Shown: one piece after another, positions 18,741 through 28,434 of the stretch | Position numbering within the stretch: the stretch's first letter is position 1 | How the letters are laid out: each line of letters opens with the position of its first letter | Assembly: GCF_027922325.1 (NCBI RefSeq) | Contig: NZ_BSFL01000001.1 | Span: 310,001-374,000 of the forward strand | Direction: 5' to 3' | DNA length: 64,000 nt | Source: Methylopila turkensis | GTDB lineage: Bacteria > Pseudomonadota > Alphaproteobacteria > Rhizobiales > Methylopilaceae | The notes under the pieces: model-generated | Databases searched by the model: none | Seen by the model: the letters and a program-made list of their open reading frames with translations, nothing else | What the model was told of the DNA's origin: nothing | Translations under genes and position numbers: made by a program

Positions 18741-20155
18741 GCGGCGGCGTCCCGCGCGACGCGCGCGTTCGCAGCGACGTAGGCCTCGATCGCGGCGACG
18801 TCGTTCGGCAGGCGCGTCAGGCGCTCCGGCAGGTCAAGCAGGTCGGCGAGATGCGGCGGCAGCGCCGGGCGGATGCCGGACGCGGCCTCGACCGCGTCGG
18901 GGAACTTGGCGGGATGGGCGGTCGAGAGCACCACGGTCGGCGTCGCCGGATCGAGCGCCGCGGCGTCGGCGACCGCGTAGGCCACCGCCGTGTGGGTGTC
19001 GAGCAGATAGCCCGTGTCGCGCTTCACGCGCGCGATCGTCTCGCCGACCGCCGTCTCATCGGCGCGGCCGGCGTCGAAATCCCGGCGGATGGCGGCGAGC
19101 GCATCGTCGGCGATCGTGAACGACCGCGCCTGCGCGAGCGACGCCATCGCGGAGCGCACCGTCGCGGGGTCGCGGCCGACCGCGTCGAACAGCAGGCGCT
19201 CGAAGTTCGACGACACCTGGATGTCCATCGAGGGCGAGGTCGTCGCGGTGACGCCCGTCACCTCGTAACGCCCGGTTTCGAGCGTGCGGGCCAGGATGTC
19301 GTTGACGTTGGTCGCGATCACCAGACGGCCGATCGGCAGCCCCATGCGCTTCGCCACATAGCCCGCGAACACGTCGCCGAAATTGCCGGTAGGCACCACG
19401 AAGTCGGCCTCGCGGTGCGGCGCGCCGAGCGCGACGGCGGCGGTGAAGTAGTAGACCGCCTGGGCCAGCACGCGCGCCCAGTTGATCGAGTTCACGCCCG
19501 CGAGCGCCAGCCGGTCGCGGAAGGCGTGATGGTTGAACATCGCCTTCACATGCGCCTGCGCGTCGTCGAACGAGCCGTCGATCGCGATCGCGTGCACGTT
19601 CGCGTCCGGCACGGTCGTCATCTGGCGGCGCTGGACGTCCGAGACCTTGCCGTGCGGCATCAGGATGAAGACGTCGACGCGCGAACGGCCGCGGAAGGCC
19701 TCGATCGCGGCGCCGCCGGTGTCGCCGGAGGTGGCGCCGACGATGGTGGCGCGCAGGCCCCGCTCGGCCAGCACGTGGTCCATCAGCCGCGCGAGCAGCT
19801 GCATCGCCACGTCCTTGAAGGCGAGCGTCGGCCCGTGGAACAGCTCGAGCACGAAGCGGTTGTCGCCGGTCTGCACGAGCGGCGTCACGGCCGGATGCCG
19901 GAAGCTCGCATAGGCCTCCGCGATCATCGCCTTCAGCGTCGGCCGCGCGATGGCGTCGCCGACGAAGGGCGCGATCACCGCCTCGGCGACCTCGGCGTAA
20001 GGCCGGCCGGCGAAGCCCGCGATGGTCTCGCGCGACAGCGTCGGCCAGGTCTCCGGCACATAGAGGCCGCCGTCGCGCGCGAGCCCCGCCAGCATGGCGT
20101 CGGCGAAGCCGAGCCTGGGCGCGTCGCCGCGGGTCGAGACATAGGCGATCGCCAT
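18737..20155 (-). CDS. thrC: Threonine synthase
   Basis: A 472-residue PLP enzyme converting O-phosphohomoserine to threonine. I took the ATG at 20155 (MAIAYVSTRG, matching the family start) because GGAG lies about ten bases before it; the ATG three codons earlier is only one base from GGAG. The PLP lysine is in FHGPTLAFKDVAMQLL, the phosphate-binding loop in VGATSGDTGGAAIEAF, and VPTGNFGDVFAGYVAKRMGL is also typical. It leads thrC-M16-GNAT and follows the SURF1 gene after 79 bases. Confidence 0.95.
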   Translation of the reverse strand: MAIAYVSTRGDAPRLGFADAMLAGLARDGGLYVPETWPTLSRETIAGFAGRPYAEVAEAVIAPFVGDAIARPTLKAMIAEAYASFRHPAVTPLVQTGDNRFVLELFHGPTLAFKDVAMQLLARLMDHVLAERGLRATIVGATSGDTGGAAIEAFRGRSRVDVFILMPHGKVSDVQRRQMTTVPDANVHAIAIDGSFDDAQAHVKAMFNHHAFRDRLALAGVNSINWARVLAQAVYYFTAAVALGAPHREADFVVPTGNFGDVFAGYVAKRMGLPIGRLVIATNVNDILARTLETGRYEVTGVTATTSPSMDIQVSSNFERLLFDAVGRDPATVRSAMASLAQARSFTIADDALAAIRRDFDAGRADETAVGETIARVKRDTGYLLDTHTAVAYAVADAAALDPATPTVVLSTAHPAKFPDAVEAASGIRPALPPHLADLLDLPERLTRLPNDVAAIEAYVAANARVARDAAA

Positions 20156-20234
20156 GCCGAACATGCTCCGTCAGAACCGAAAAGAGTGCGCCAAACTAGG
20201 CCCGAGGGGACCGCGTCGCAAGCGCGGGGACCGG

Positions 20235-20978
20235 CTAGCGGCCCCGCCGCTCACGCAGGATCCGCCAAGCGAAGGCGGCGAACACGCCGACCAGCGCGGC
20301 GGCGAGGCCGAACCAGGTGAGCGCGTATTCAAGATGGCGGTTGGGAAAGCTGACCCGCGTCTCGCCGCCCTGGGGGAAGCCGCCGGGGTTCGGCGTCGCG
20401 TCGGCGTCGATGGTGAAGGGGGCCGTGCGGTCGAGGCCGAGGCCGGCGGCGATCGCGACCGGATCGCGCGCGAAGAACAGCCGCTTCGCCGGCTGGTCGG
20501 CGGGCGTGAAGGGGTTGCGGTCCTCGGGCGTCCGCAGCACGCCCGTCACGGTGACGGGCCCGGCGGGCTGCCCCTCCGCGCGGGTCGCGGGATCGGCCTT
20601 CGGCTCGGGCGCGAAGCCGCGGTTGACGATGACGCGGGAGCCGTCGGCGAGGACGAGCGGCGTCAGGATGAAGTAGCCCGGGCCGCCGGCCGGTCCCCGC
20701 GGCTCCGACAGCGCGACATAGACCCGCGCCTCGCGGGCGTGGTCGAAGGTCCCCTCCGCCCGGACGCGGCGATAGGCCCATCGGTCGACGTCGAGGCCGG
20801 GCCACTCGGCCTCCGCCGGCGGCGCGGTCGGCTCCGCCGCCATCCGGCTTTCGATGCGGGCGACCAGCGCCTCCTTCCAGGCGAGCCGCTGGAGCTGCCA
20901 TAGGCCGAGCCCGACCAGCAGCGCGAAGGCCGCGAGCGCGGCCGCGCCGACCACCGCGAGCTTGACGGGCGGCTTCAC
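20235..20978 (-). CDS. SURF1 family cytochrome c oxidase assembly protein
   Basis: A 247-residue protein (GTG start) with membrane segments at both ends: LAVVGAAALAAFALLVGLGL near the N-terminus, and YALTWFGLAAALVGVFAAFA near the C-terminus. The N-terminal GLWQLQRLAWKEALV and the central GPGYFILTPL, VIVNRGFAP and FPNRHLEYALTWF segments are SURF1 signatures. It helps insert haem a into subunit I of aa3 oxidase. It lies four bases after the DUF983 gene and is part of the cta cluster on this strand. Confidence 0.93.
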   Translation of the reverse strand: MKPPVKLAVVGAAALAAFALLVGLGLWQLQRLAWKEALVARIESRMAAEPTAPPAEAEWPGLDVDRWAYRRVRAEGTFDHAREARVYVALSEPRGPAGGPGYFILTPLVLADGSRVIVNRGFAPEPKADPATRAEGQPAGPVTVTGVLRTPEDRNPFTPADQPAKRLFFARDPVAIAAGLGLDRTAPFTIDADATPNPGGFPQGGETRVSFPNRHLEYALTWFGLAAALVGVFAAFAWRILRERRGR

Positions 20979-20982
20979 GCCG

Positions 20983-21360
20983 TCACCGGTCGAGCCGCGC
21001 TTCGGCGGCGGCGTTGCGGTGCTGGAGCACGATCAGCACGCCCTTCATCAACCGGAGCAGCACGAGGCAGACCAGCACGACCGCGGGCAGCGACACGACG
21101 AGATGGACCCACATCGGCGGCGCGAACGCAAATTCGAGCCAAAGCGCGAAGGCAAGCGTGACGAAGCCGCCGATCAGCGTGACGAACACCGCCGGCCCGT
21201 CGCCGCTGTCGGCGAAGCCGTAGTCGAGGCCGCAGACGTCGCAGCTGGGCTTCAGCGCGATGTAGCCGTCAAACAACGGGCCTCGGCCGCAGGCGGGGCA
21301 GCGGCCGAGCAGCCCCGCGGCGGCGGTCGCCCCGGCGGAGGGCCGTGCGGGATTGGTCAT
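20983..21360 (-). CDS. DUF983 membrane protein of the cytochrome oxidase cluster
   Basis: A 125-residue protein with two CxxC zinc-ribbon-like pairs (RCPACGRGPLFDGYI and CDVCGLDYGF) followed by two membrane segments (about 55-75 and 80-105). This is the DUF983 layout; the gene is regularly found between ctaE and SURF1 in Alphaproteobacteria, so an accessory role in oxidase assembly is inferred. A strong hairpin separates it from ctaE, so it may be transcribed at a lower level than the structural genes. Confidence 0.88.
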   Translation of the reverse strand: MTNPARPSAGATAAAGLLGRCPACGRGPLFDGYIALKPSCDVCGLDYGFADSGDGPAVFVTLIGGFVTLAFALWLEFAFAPPMWVHLVVSLPAVVLVCLVLLRLMKGVLIVLQHRNAAAEARLDR

Positions 21361-21415
21361 GGCGTCGGCTCCTCGTGACGTTCCCGGCGGTATGGCGCGC
21401 CGACGCGCCAGAACG

Positions 21416-21450
21416 CAAGAGGCCGCCGGCGTGGCGCCGGCGGCCTCTTG
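21416..21450. terminator. Perfect 16-bp hairpin between ctaE and DUF983 genes
   Basis: CAAGAGGCCGCCGGCG pairs perfectly with its complement at 21435-21450 around a three-base loop. Read on the minus strand it follows the ctaE stop by 23 bases and precedes DUF983 by 55 bases, so it may act as a terminator or attenuator within the cta cluster. There is no clear T tract after it on the minus strand. Confidence 0.75.
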
Positions 21451-21472
21451 TTCATCGGTCGTCGCTTAGCCG

Positions 21473-22300
21473 TCAGTGCGGCGTGCCGGCGCCCCAGACG
21501 TAGATCGCGGCGAACAGGAACAGCCAGACCACGTCGACGAAGTGCCAGTACCAGGCCGCCGCCTCGAAGCCGAAATGGTGCTCCGGCGTGAAGTGGCCCT
21601 TGTAGACCCGCGCCAGACAGACGGCGAGGAAGATGGTGCCGACGAGCACGTGGAAGCCGTGGAAGCCGGTCGCCATGAAGAAGGTCGCGCCGTAGATGTT
21701 CTGCGAGAAGCCGAACGCGGCGTGGCTGTACTCGACCGCCTGCACGAAGCTGAAGATGACGCCGAGCACGATCGTCAGCCACAGGCCCTGCTTCAGGCCC
21801 TTGCGGTCGCCGTGCAGCAGCGCGTGATGCGCCCAAGTGATGGTGGTGCCCGAGGTCAGCAGGATCATCGTGTTCAGCAGCGGCAGGTGCCAGGGGTCGA
21901 AGGTCTCGACGCCCTTCGGCGGCCACACGCCGCCGACGAACTCGGTGCGCTGGAACTGGTGCGCCTCGTTCGGGAACAGCGCGACGTCGAAATAGGCCCA
22001 GAACCACGCCACGAAGAACATCACCTCGGAGGCGATGAACAGGATCATGCCGTAGCGGTGGTGAAGCTGGACGACGCGGGTGTGGAAACCGGTGTTGGCC
22101 TCCTTGATGACGTCCGCCCACCACGAGATCGCGCAATAGAGCAGGCCCGCGAAGCCGATCGAGAAGATCCACGGCTGCGAGCCGTGCATCCAAAGCACCG
22201 CGCCGATCGCGGTGACGAAGGCCGCCATCGACGCCAGGAACGGCCATGGGCTCGGATCGACGAGATGATAGTCGTGGTGCTTGGCGTGGGCGTCGGCCAT
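21473..22300 (-). CDS. ctaE: Cytochrome c oxidase subunit III
   Basis: A 275-residue membrane protein with seven predicted helices. The start at 22300 ([20 protein letters not shown]) has GGGGAG upstream; the frame to 22351 adds a non-homologous leader. [55 protein letters not shown] and the C-terminal [20 protein letters not shown] are subunit III signatures, including the Glu in ASEV. Subunit III stabilises the core of aa3 oxidase in the inner membrane. It closes the ctaC-D-B-G-E string. Confidence 0.97.
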   Translation of the reverse strand: MADAHAKHHDYHLVDPSPWPFLASMAAFVTAIGAVLWMHGSQPWIFSIGFAGLLYCAISWWADVIKEANTGFHTRVVQLHHRYGMILFIASEVMFFVAWFWAYFDVALFPNEAHQFQRTEFVGGVWPPKGVETFDPWHLPLLNTMILLTSGTTITWAHHALLHGDRKGLKQGLWLTIVLGVIFSFVQAVEYSHAAFGFSQNIYGATFFMATGFHGFHVLVGTIFLAVCLARVYKGHFTPEHHFGFEAAAWYWHFVDVVWLFLFAAIYVWGAGTPH

Positions 22301-22370
22301 CGAGGTCTCCCCTTGAATTCTTCTCGTTCTCGCCCGCGCAGGCGGCGGCAACGTCGCGGCGCCGCGCGGT

Positions 22371-22961
22371 CTAGAGTCTGGGTCGGTCGGTCCCGGCGGA
22401 GGCGAGCGGCTTCGGCTTCACCGGGAAGAAAGTGTAGGACAGCGTGATGTGGTTCAGGCGGTCGAGCTCGCGGTTGTCCGCGATCGACGGGTCGACGAAG
22501 AAGGCGACCGGCATGTCGATCTCCTCGCCCGGCTTCAACGTCTGCTCGGTGAAGCAGAAGCACTGCAGCTTGGCGAAATAGCCGCCGGTGGTCTCGGGCG
22601 TGACGTTGTAGGTCGCGGTCCCGGTCAGCTCGCGGTCGGAGCGGTTGCGGACCTTGAAGACCACCAGATTGCTCTGGCCGACCTTGACCTTCATCTGCGT
22701 CGTCTCGGGCCGGAACGACCAGTCGAGCCCCTGCCCGACATTGCTGTCGAAGCGCACGACGATCTCGCGGTCGAGCGCCGCGGCGGGGGCTGCGGCCGCG
22801 ACCTGCGTCGTGCCGCCGAAGCCGGTGGCGCGGCAGAACATGTCGTAGAGCGGAACGGCGGCGTAGGCCGCGCCGACCATGACGGCCACGAAGGCGACGC
22901 AGCCGACCGCGATGCGGGCGTTGCGGCGGTTCATGTCGGCCGGGATCGGGGTCTCGCTCAT
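22371..22961 (-). CDS. ctaG: Cytochrome c oxidase assembly protein CtaG (Cox11)
   Basis: A 196-residue protein with one N-terminal membrane helix (about 17-38) and a periplasmic Ig-like domain. The copper-binding motif [19 protein letters not shown] holds the Cys pair that delivers copper to CuB in subunit [19 protein letters not shown] before it is also typical of Cox11. It sits between ctaE and the 54-residue gene, within the same run of minus-strand genes. Confidence 0.95.
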   Translation of the reverse strand: MSETPIPADMNRRNARIAVGCVAFVAVMVGAAYAAVPLYDMFCRATGFGGTTQVAAAAPAAALDREIVVRFDSNVGQGLDWSFRPETTQMKVKVGQSNLVVFKVRNRSDRELTGTATYNVTPETTGGYFAKLQCFCFTEQTLKPGEEIDMPVAFFVDPSIADNRELDRLNHITLSYTFFPVKPKPLASAGTDRPRL

Positions 22962-22968
22962 GCTCTCC

Positions 22969-23133
22969 TCACAGCGGCCGGTTCAGCACGGCGCCGCCGA
23001 GCTTGAACACGGTCACCAGCCAGAAGATCACGACCAGCGACCCGAGCGCCAGGGCAAGCGCCACGTTGCGCCGGTTGCGCTGGCGCTTCTGCTCGGGCGT
23101 CAGCACGACGCCGCCGTCTTCGGGCTCGGTCAT
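22969..23133 (-). CDS. Small oxidase-cluster membrane protein (CoxF-like)
   Basis: A 54-residue protein: an acidic N-terminus (MTEPEDGGVVLTPEQKRQRN), a basic stretch RRNV, then one membrane helix (about 24-45) and FKLGG. Small proteins of this kind, often called CoxF or cytochrome oxidase assembly small protein, lie between ctaB and ctaG in many Hyphomicrobiales. Spacing is tight: seven bases to ctaG and five from the ctaB stop. Being this short, it was separated from a longer shadow frame by its start and by synteny. Confidence 0.8.
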   Translation of the reverse strand: MTEPEDGGVVLTPEQKRQRNRRNVALALALGSLVVIFWLVTVFKLGGAVLNRPL

Positions 23134-23138
23134 CGCGC

Positions 23139-24092
23139 TCACGCCCAGCTCACGGCGGGCAGGCCCGCGAGCTTCTCGAACAGCAGGGCGGTGAGCAGCG
23201 CGAACAGGTAGATCAGCGAGAAGCCGAACAGGCGGCCAGCGGCCTTGCGGGCGGGCTCGCCCTCCCGGCGGCGGTAGACGGCGACGGCGTGCGCGACGAA
23301 GGCGAGGCCGCCCGCCGTCGAGATGGCGAGGTAGGCCCAGCCGCCAAGCCCGATGAAGGCCGGCGCCACGCCGAGCGGCGCGAGCGCAAGCGCGTAAAGC
23401 AGGATCTGCCTGCGCGTCTCGTCCGGCCCCGCGACCACCGTCAGCATCGGCACGCCGGCGCGGGCGTAGTCGTCCGACTTGATGAGGCAGAGCGCCCAGA
23501 AGTGCGGCGGCGTCCACATGAAGATGATCGCGACCAGCAGCGCGCTCTCGAGGCTGACCGCGTTCGCCATGGCGGCCCAGCCGACCATCGGCGGCATCGC
23601 GCCGGCGAGCCCGCCGATGACGATGTTCTGCGGCGTCCAGCGCTTCAGCCACATCGTGTAGACCACGACGTAGAAAAAGATCGTGAAGGCGAGCAGGCCG
23701 GCCGCGAGCCAGTTGGCGACGAGACCGAGCGTGAGCACCGAACCGACCGAGAGCGTCATGCCGAAGGCGAGCGCCTCGCCGGGCTGGACGCGGCCGGCGG
23801 GCACGGGTCGCGTCGCGGTGCGCGCCATCACGGCGTCGATGTCGGCGTCCCACCACATGTTCAGCGCGCCGGAGGCGCCGGCGCCGATGGCGATGCAAAG
23901 CAGCGAGATCGCGCCCAGCACGGGATGCAGGCCCTCGGGCGCCGCCACCATGCCGACGAGCGCGCTGAGCACGACGAGCGACATAACCCGCGGCTTCAGC
24001 AGCGCGAGATAGTCCTCGACGCCGGCGAGGCTCGGCCCGGGCAGAGCCGGCAGCGCGCCGGTCTCGATCGGTTCGTCGTGAGCGAAAGACAT
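23139..24092 (-). CDS. ctaB: Protohaem IX farnesyltransferase (haem O synthase)
   Basis: A 317-residue UbiA-type membrane prenyltransferase that converts haem B to haem O for aa3 oxidase. It has about nine helices and the aspartate-rich prenyl diphosphate site [20 protein letters not shown] near residue 90, plus [20 protein letters not shown] and [19 protein letters not shown]. It lies between ctaD and the small CoxF-like gene. The gap of 206 bases to the ctaD stop is the largest inside the cluster. Confidence 0.96.
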   Translation of the reverse strand: MSFAHDEPIETGALPALPGPSLAGVEDYLALLKPRVMSLVVLSALVGMVAAPEGLHPVLGAISLLCIAIGAGASGALNMWWDADIDAVMARTATRPVPAGRVQPGEALAFGMTLSVGSVLTLGLVANWLAAGLLAFTIFFYVVVYTMWLKRWTPQNIVIGGLAGAMPPMVGWAAMANAVSLESALLVAIIFMWTPPHFWALCLIKSDDYARAGVPMLTVVAGPDETRRQILLYALALAPLGVAPAFIGLGGWAYLAISTAGGLAFVAHAVAVYRRREGEPARKAAGRLFGFSLIYLFALLTALLFEKLAGLPAVSWA

Positions 24093-24298
24093 GAACGCGG
24101 CAGGCCTCTTTCTACGGCCGGGACGGGACGGTCGTCCCGGTCAGGCCTCATGCGATGCGTCACGCCCGGCCCTCGCGGGACCGGATCGCCCCGTCCTGCG
24201 CGATGACGCGGGACGGGGCGCGATGCGTGACGACGGCGCCAGATCGGAGGGCGCCGCCCGATGTGGTCCGGGCGGCGCGAACGCCGCCCGGAGGGAGG

Positions 24299-25909
24299 TC
24301 ACTTGACGCGCGGCAGCGTCTCGAACTGGTGGAACGGCGGAGGCGAAGACAGCGTCCACTCCAACGTCGTCGCGCCCTCGCCCCACGGGTTGTCGCCCGC
24401 GACGCGCTTCTTCGAGAAGGCCTCGAACACGCCGTAGAGGAAGATGAAAACGCCCGCGGCCGAGATGTAGGAGCCGATCGACGACACGAAGTTCCAGCCG
24501 GCGAACGCGTCCGGATAGTCGACGTAGCGGCGCGGCATGCCGGCGAGGCCGAGGAAGTGCTGCGGGAAGAACACGAGGTTCACGCCGACGAAGGTGACCC
24601 AGAAGTGCAGCTTGCCGATGCTCTCGTTGTACATGTAGCCGAACATCTTCGGGAACCAGTAGTACCAGCCCGCGAAGATGGCGAACACGGCGCCGAGCGA
24701 CAGCACGTAGTGGAAGTGCGCCACGACGTAATAGGTGTCGTGCAGCGAACGGTCGATGCCGGCGTTGGCGAGCACCACGCCCGTCACGCCGCCGAGCGTG
24801 AACAGGAAGATGAAGCCGATCGCCCAGATCATCGGGGTGCGGAGCGAGATCGAGCCGCCCCACATGGTCGCGATCCAGGAGAAGATCTTCACGCCGGTCG
24901 GAACCGCGATGACCATGGTGGCGAACACGAAATAGGCCTGCGTGTTCACCGAAACGCCGGTTGTGTACATGTGATGGGCCCACACCACGAAGCCGACCAC
25001 GCCGATCGCAACCATGGCGTAGGCCATGCCGAGATAGCCGAACACCGGCTTGCGCGAGAAGGTCGAGATGATGTGGCTGATGATGCCGAAGCCCGGCAGG
25101 ATCAGGATGTACACCTCGGGGTGGCCGAAGAACCAGAACAGGTGCTGGTAGAGGATCGGATCGCCGCCGCCGGCCGGCGCGAAGAAGGTCGTGCCGAAGT
25201 TGCGGTCGGTGAGCAGCATGGTGATGGCGCCCGCGAGGACCGGGAGCGACAGCAGCAGCAGGAAGGCGGTCACCAGCACCGACCAGGCGAACAGCGGCAT
25301 CTTGTGCAGCGTCATGCCCGGGGCGCGCATGTTGAAGATGGTGGTGATGAAATTGATCGCGCCGAGGATCGACGAGGCGCCGGCGATGTGCAGGCCGAGG
25401 ATCGCGAAGTCCATGGCCGGGCCGGGCTGGCCGCTGGTCGAGTACGGGGGATAGATCGTCCAGCCGCCGGAGACGCCGTTCGAGCCGGGCGCGCCGGGCA
25501 CGAACAGCGAGATCAGCAGCAGGCCGAGCGCCGGGATCAGCAGCCAGAACGAGATGTTGTTCATGCGCGGGAACGCCATGTCCGGCGCGCCGATCATGAG
25601 CGGCACGAACCAGTTGGCGAAGCCGCCGATCACCGCGGGCATCACCATGAAGAAGATCATGATGAGGCCGTGCGCCGTGGTGAAGGCGTTGAACGTGTTC
25701 GGGTTGCTGAAGATCTGCATGCCCGGCTCCTGGAGCTCGAGCCGCATCCCGATCGACAGCGCGCCGCCGATGATCCCCGCGATGATCGCGAAGATCAGGT
25801 ACATCGTGCCGATGTCCTTGTGGTTCGTCGAATAGACGTACCGCCGCCATCCCGTGGGGTGCGCGTGCGCGTCGTGGGTCGTCCCGTGGGCGTGAGCCGC
25901 AGTGGCCAT
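24299..25909 (-). CDS. ctaD: Cytochrome c oxidase subunit I
   Basis: A 536-residue haem-copper oxidase subunit with twelve helices. The haem and CuB ligands are visible: [19 protein letters not shown] (after TAHGL), [20 protein letters not shown] with the His-Tyr pair, AHHMYTTGV, and [20 protein letters not shown]. The glutamate of the D-pathway is in HPEVY-type context, so this is an A-type oxidase. It is the catalytic core reducing oxygen to water. It follows ctaC by 38 bases on the minus strand. Confidence 0.98.
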   Translation of the reverse strand: MATAAHAHGTTHDAHAHPTGWRRYVYSTNHKDIGTMYLIFAIIAGIIGGALSIGMRLELQEPGMQIFSNPNTFNAFTTAHGLIMIFFMVMPAVIGGFANWFVPLMIGAPDMAFPRMNNISFWLLIPALGLLLISLFVPGAPGSNGVSGGWTIYPPYSTSGQPGPAMDFAILGLHIAGASSILGAINFITTIFNMRAPGMTLHKMPLFAWSVLVTAFLLLLSLPVLAGAITMLLTDRNFGTTFFAPAGGGDPILYQHLFWFFGHPEVYILILPGFGIISHIISTFSRKPVFGYLGMAYAMVAIGVVGFVVWAHHMYTTGVSVNTQAYFVFATMVIAVPTGVKIFSWIATMWGGSISLRTPMIWAIGFIFLFTLGGVTGVVLANAGIDRSLHDTYYVVAHFHYVLSLGAVFAIFAGWYYWFPKMFGYMYNESIGKLHFWVTFVGVNLVFFPQHFLGLAGMPRRYVDYPDAFAGWNFVSSIGSYISAAGVFIFLYGVFEAFSKKRVAGDNPWGEGATTLEWTLSSPPPFHQFETLPRVK

Positions 25910-25947
25910 AGCCTCGTCTCCCTAGATACTCGTTCCGACCGACGCGC

Positions 25948-26802
25948 TCAGCGCTGAGCCACGGTCGCGGCGGAGCCGCCGACCGAAGCCTCAAGCAGTT
26001 TCTTCGCTTCCTCGGTGCTGTTCTTCGCGGCTTCGAGCCACCGCTTGTAGAGATCGTCGTTCACGACGCGGATCACGATCGGCATGAAGGCGTGGTCCTG
26101 GCCGCAGAGCTCGGAGCACTGGCCGTGATAGACGCCTTCCTTGTCGGCGCGGAACCAGGTCGAGTTCAGCCGGCCCGGCACCGCGTCCACCTTCACGCCG
26201 AAGGCCGGCATGGCGAAGGAGTGCAGCACGTCCTCGGCGGTCACGTCGACATGGACGACCTTGCCGACCGGCACCACCGCCTCGTTGTCGACCGCGAGCA
26301 GGCGCGGCTTGCCGTTGAGCTCGCTCTCCTGGAGCATCACGGCGGTCAGCGTCAGCTCGTTGGCGTCGGGATAGACGATGTCCCAGTTCCACTGGCGGCC
26401 GACCACCTTGATCGTCACGTCGGCCGGGGGCGGCGAGTACTGCGCGTAGAGCAGCCGGAACGACGGGATCGCGATGACCACGAGGATCAGCACGGGCGCG
26501 ATCGTCCACACCACCTCGAGCATGGTGTGGTGGGTGGTGCGCGACGGGGTCGGGTTGTTCTTCTCGCTGAAGCGCACGACGCAGTAGACCAGCAGCGCCA
26601 GCACGAACAGCGTGATCACGGTGATGATCACGAGGATGAAGTTATGGAAGGAGTGGATCTGCTCGAAGATCGGCGACGCGGCGTTCTGGAAGCCGAGCTG
26701 CCACGGCGAAGGCTGACCGTCTCCAGCGAGCGCGGGGCCGGCGGCGAGACACGCGGCGGCCGCCGTCAGCATGAGCGTCGTCAGACGTCCGGTTCCGAAC
26801 AT
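25948..26802 (-). CDS. ctaC: Cytochrome c oxidase subunit II
   Basis: A 284-residue protein: signal peptide (about 1-25, ending GPALA), two helices (about 45-70 and 90-112) and a periplasmic cupredoxin domain. The CuA ligands are in LHSFAMPAFGVKVDAVPG (His) and YHGQCSELCGQDHAFMPI (Cys-x3-Cys, His, Met). It accepts electrons from cytochrome c. The ATG at 26802 starts the signal peptide; the frame to 27015 adds a non-homologous leader. It is first in the cta cluster. Confidence 0.97.
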   Translation of the reverse strand: MFGTGRLTTLMLTAAAACLAAGPALAGDGQPSPWQLGFQNAASPIFEQIHSFHNFILVIITVITLFVLALLVYCVVRFSEKNNPTPSRTTHHTMLEVVWTIAPVLILVVIAIPSFRLLYAQYSPPPADVTIKVVGRQWNWDIVYPDANELTLTAVMLQESELNGKPRLLAVDNEAVVPVGKVVHVDVTAEDVLHSFAMPAFGVKVDAVPGRLNSTWFRADKEGVYHGQCSELCGQDHAFMPIVIRVVNDDLYKRWLEAAKNSTEEAKKLLEASVGGSAATVAQR

Positions 26803-27136
26803 GAGCCAGCCTCTCGTCGCATCCCTAAGGGCCGGTGTCGCCCTTGTTGTTGTCATCACGCACCGGGACGGCGCGGCAAATGCGCCATTCGTCGAAGGTT
26901 TTGGGGGCGTGTCGGTTCGAGCCGAATCCTGCGCCGCGCGTTGGCCGCGCGCCGCCCCCGCACCTTTGAAATCATAAAGAGTACGAAAGCTCAATGTGGT
27001 CGGACCGGCCTCCATGCGGCATAAGGGCGCGAAAAACTAAGTCTTGACCGGCCGCCCGGAACCGGGCTGGTCGCCTTGACAGGACGCCCCGCTCTGCTAC
27101 CCCCAGCGTCCGCGCGCACCAGGAGATGTCGCCGCC
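26803..27136. other. Divergent intergenic region, ctaC / ialB
   Basis: About 330 bases without a supported gene lie between the divergent starts of ctaC (minus) and the IalB gene (plus). It is AT-richer than its surroundings around 26970-27050. A CTTGAC-type promoter for ialB is listed separately. The minus-strand promoter of the cta genes should be here, but I saw no confident -35/-10 pair. Confidence 0.6.
27075..27102 (+). promoter_or_regulatory. Candidate housekeeping promoter for ialB
   Basis: CTTGAC at 27075-27080 (TTGACA from 27076) is followed after 16 bases by CTACCC at 27097-27102. This resembles the alphaproteobacterial RpoD form CTTGAC-N17-CTATAT, with a weak -10. It lies about 35-60 bases before the GTG start of the IalB-like gene. 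Confidence 0.45.
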
Positions 27137-27637
27137 GTGCCACGCCTTTTCTCCGCAGCCGCCGCAGCGGCGGCCGTTCTCGCCGCGCTGGCCCAGCCGG
27201 CCTTCGCCCAGGGCGCGGTCAAAGCCACCCATGGCGACTGGCAGATGCGTTGCGACACGCCCGCAGGCGCGCAGGGCGAGCAGTGCGCCCTGGTCCAGAG
27301 CGTCACCGCCGACGACATGCCGAATGTCGGGCTGACCGTGATCGCGCTGAAGACCGCGGACAAGAAGAGCCGCCTGCTGCGGGTGTTGGCGCCTCTTGGG
27401 GTGCTGCTCCCGTCGGGGCTCGGCTTGCGCATCGACCAGACCGAGGTCGGACGCGCGGGCTTCGTGCGCTGCATGACGAACGGCTGCGTGGCCGAAGTCG
27501 TGCTCGAGGACCAGCTCGTCAATCAGCTCAAGAGCGGCCAGAGCGCCACCTTCATCATCTTCCAGACGCCCGAGAAGGGCATCGGCGTGCCGGTGTCGCT
27601 GAAGGGCTTCGGGCCGGGGTTCGACGCGCTGCCGTAA
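27137..27637 (+). CDS. Invasion-associated locus B (IalB) family exported protein
   Basis: A 166-residue protein with a signal peptide (residues 1-25, ending AQPAFAQ). The mature part begins HGDWQMRCDTPAG and includes EQCALVQS, the GLRIDQTEVGRAGFVRC segment and NGCVAEVVLEDQLVNQLKSG, with four spaced Cys, all typical of the IalB family. The family is named after a Bartonella invasion protein but is widespread in free-living Hyphomicrobiales, so no pathogenic role follows. The start is GTG with AGGAG at 27121-27125. Function is unknown. Confidence 0.85.
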   Translation: MPRLFSAAAAAAAVLAALAQPAFAQGAVKATHGDWQMRCDTPAGAQGEQCALVQSVTADDMPNVGLTVIALKTADKKSRLLRVLAPLGVLLPSGLGLRIDQTEVGRAGFVRCMTNGCVAEVVLEDQLVNQLKSGQSATFIIFQTPEKGIGVPVSLKGFGPGFDALP

Positions 27638-27655
27638 GCATACGGAGCGTATGCT
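27637..27655. terminator. Stem-loop just after ialB stop
   Basis: AGCATACG and CGTATGCT pair perfectly around a GAG loop, overlapping the last base of the ialB stop. There is no T tract. It may be a weak terminator or an mRNA-stabilising 3' hairpin. Confidence 0.45.
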
Positions 27656-27718
27656 GGCCGCACTTGACCTCAGATCAAGCCGGCACGGTTCGCGCATCTG
27701 TCGACGAGGACGGCGCCA

Positions 27719-28369
27719 GTGTGGATCGACATTCCGGCCGCTCCCGGCTTCAGTCAAACCGTGGGCCTGCCAGGCACGCGAATTGAACTGCCGATCGTCG
27801 CATTCCCCGTCCGCTGGAGGTTGGCGCTCATCGCGGCGCTCTATGGCTTTGGCGCGTGGATGTCCTCTTTCCTGGTCTGGGTGCTAGCCAACGGCCTGGC
27901 CCCAACTTCGACAACGTACGCCGATAAGGCTGGCATCGCATTCCTTTATGTATTTTTCCTGCCTGCAAGCGCGGTCCTCGCTCTTTTCCAAGCGGGAAGC
28001 GCTCTGACTTTCCTTGTTGATGCCTGTCGGAGAGGGCCCGCGCTCATCATTGCGACGGACGCCGTACACGACAGGCGAACCGGCCTATTTCTTCCCTTCA
28101 AATCAATTCACAAAATGCATGTCGGCTGGCACTCGAGCTACCTGATCCTTGAGACCAATCATTGTATCAAATCTTATTCGACAAATATTTTTCGGACTTT
28201 TAAAATTTATTCCAATGTATTTTCCGATTATCGATCTTTGGTGTCTATAAGCCATCTCTCCGTCGACAGCAGGTCGCTTGTGCATGCTGTCGCGAGCCTG
28301 ACTGAGGCGAACGGCGGTTTCACCGGCGTTAGCCCGCGCGCAACGATTGTTGACGACGAGGGACATTAG
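27719..28369 (+). CDS. Two-helix membrane protein with possible PH-like domain
   Basis: A 216-residue GTG-started protein. Two membrane segments (about 33-60 and 73-98) follow a short N-terminus; the C-terminal half has GPALIIATDAVHDRRTGLFL, PFKSIHKMHVGW and YLILETNH, the strand pattern of the STM3941/bacterial PH-like small membrane proteins. I infer that family with moderate confidence and no function. The 3' half (about 28080-28260) is AT-rich for this genome, suggesting foreign or poorly adapted sequence. Confidence 0.55.
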   Translation: MWIDIPAAPGFSQTVGLPGTRIELPIVAFPVRWRLALIAALYGFGAWMSSFLVWVLANGLAPTSTTYADKAGIAFLYVFFLPASAVLALFQAGSALTFLVDACRRGPALIIATDAVHDRRTGLFLPFKSIHKMHVGWHSSYLILETNHCIKSYSTNIFRTFKIYSNVFSDYRSLVSISHLSVDSRSLVHAVASLTEANGGFTGVSPRATIVDDEGH

Positions 28370-28434
28370 CCTGTGACCAAAAAGAGGCTCCCCTATGCAG
28401 AGGAGCTATGCTCGAACGTCCCACGCCAACAAAT

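Noticed and set aside
26771..26977. Plus-strand frame of 68 residues in the ctaC upstream region
   Set aside because: It overlaps the ctaC signal peptide on the other strand and has no plausible protein features.
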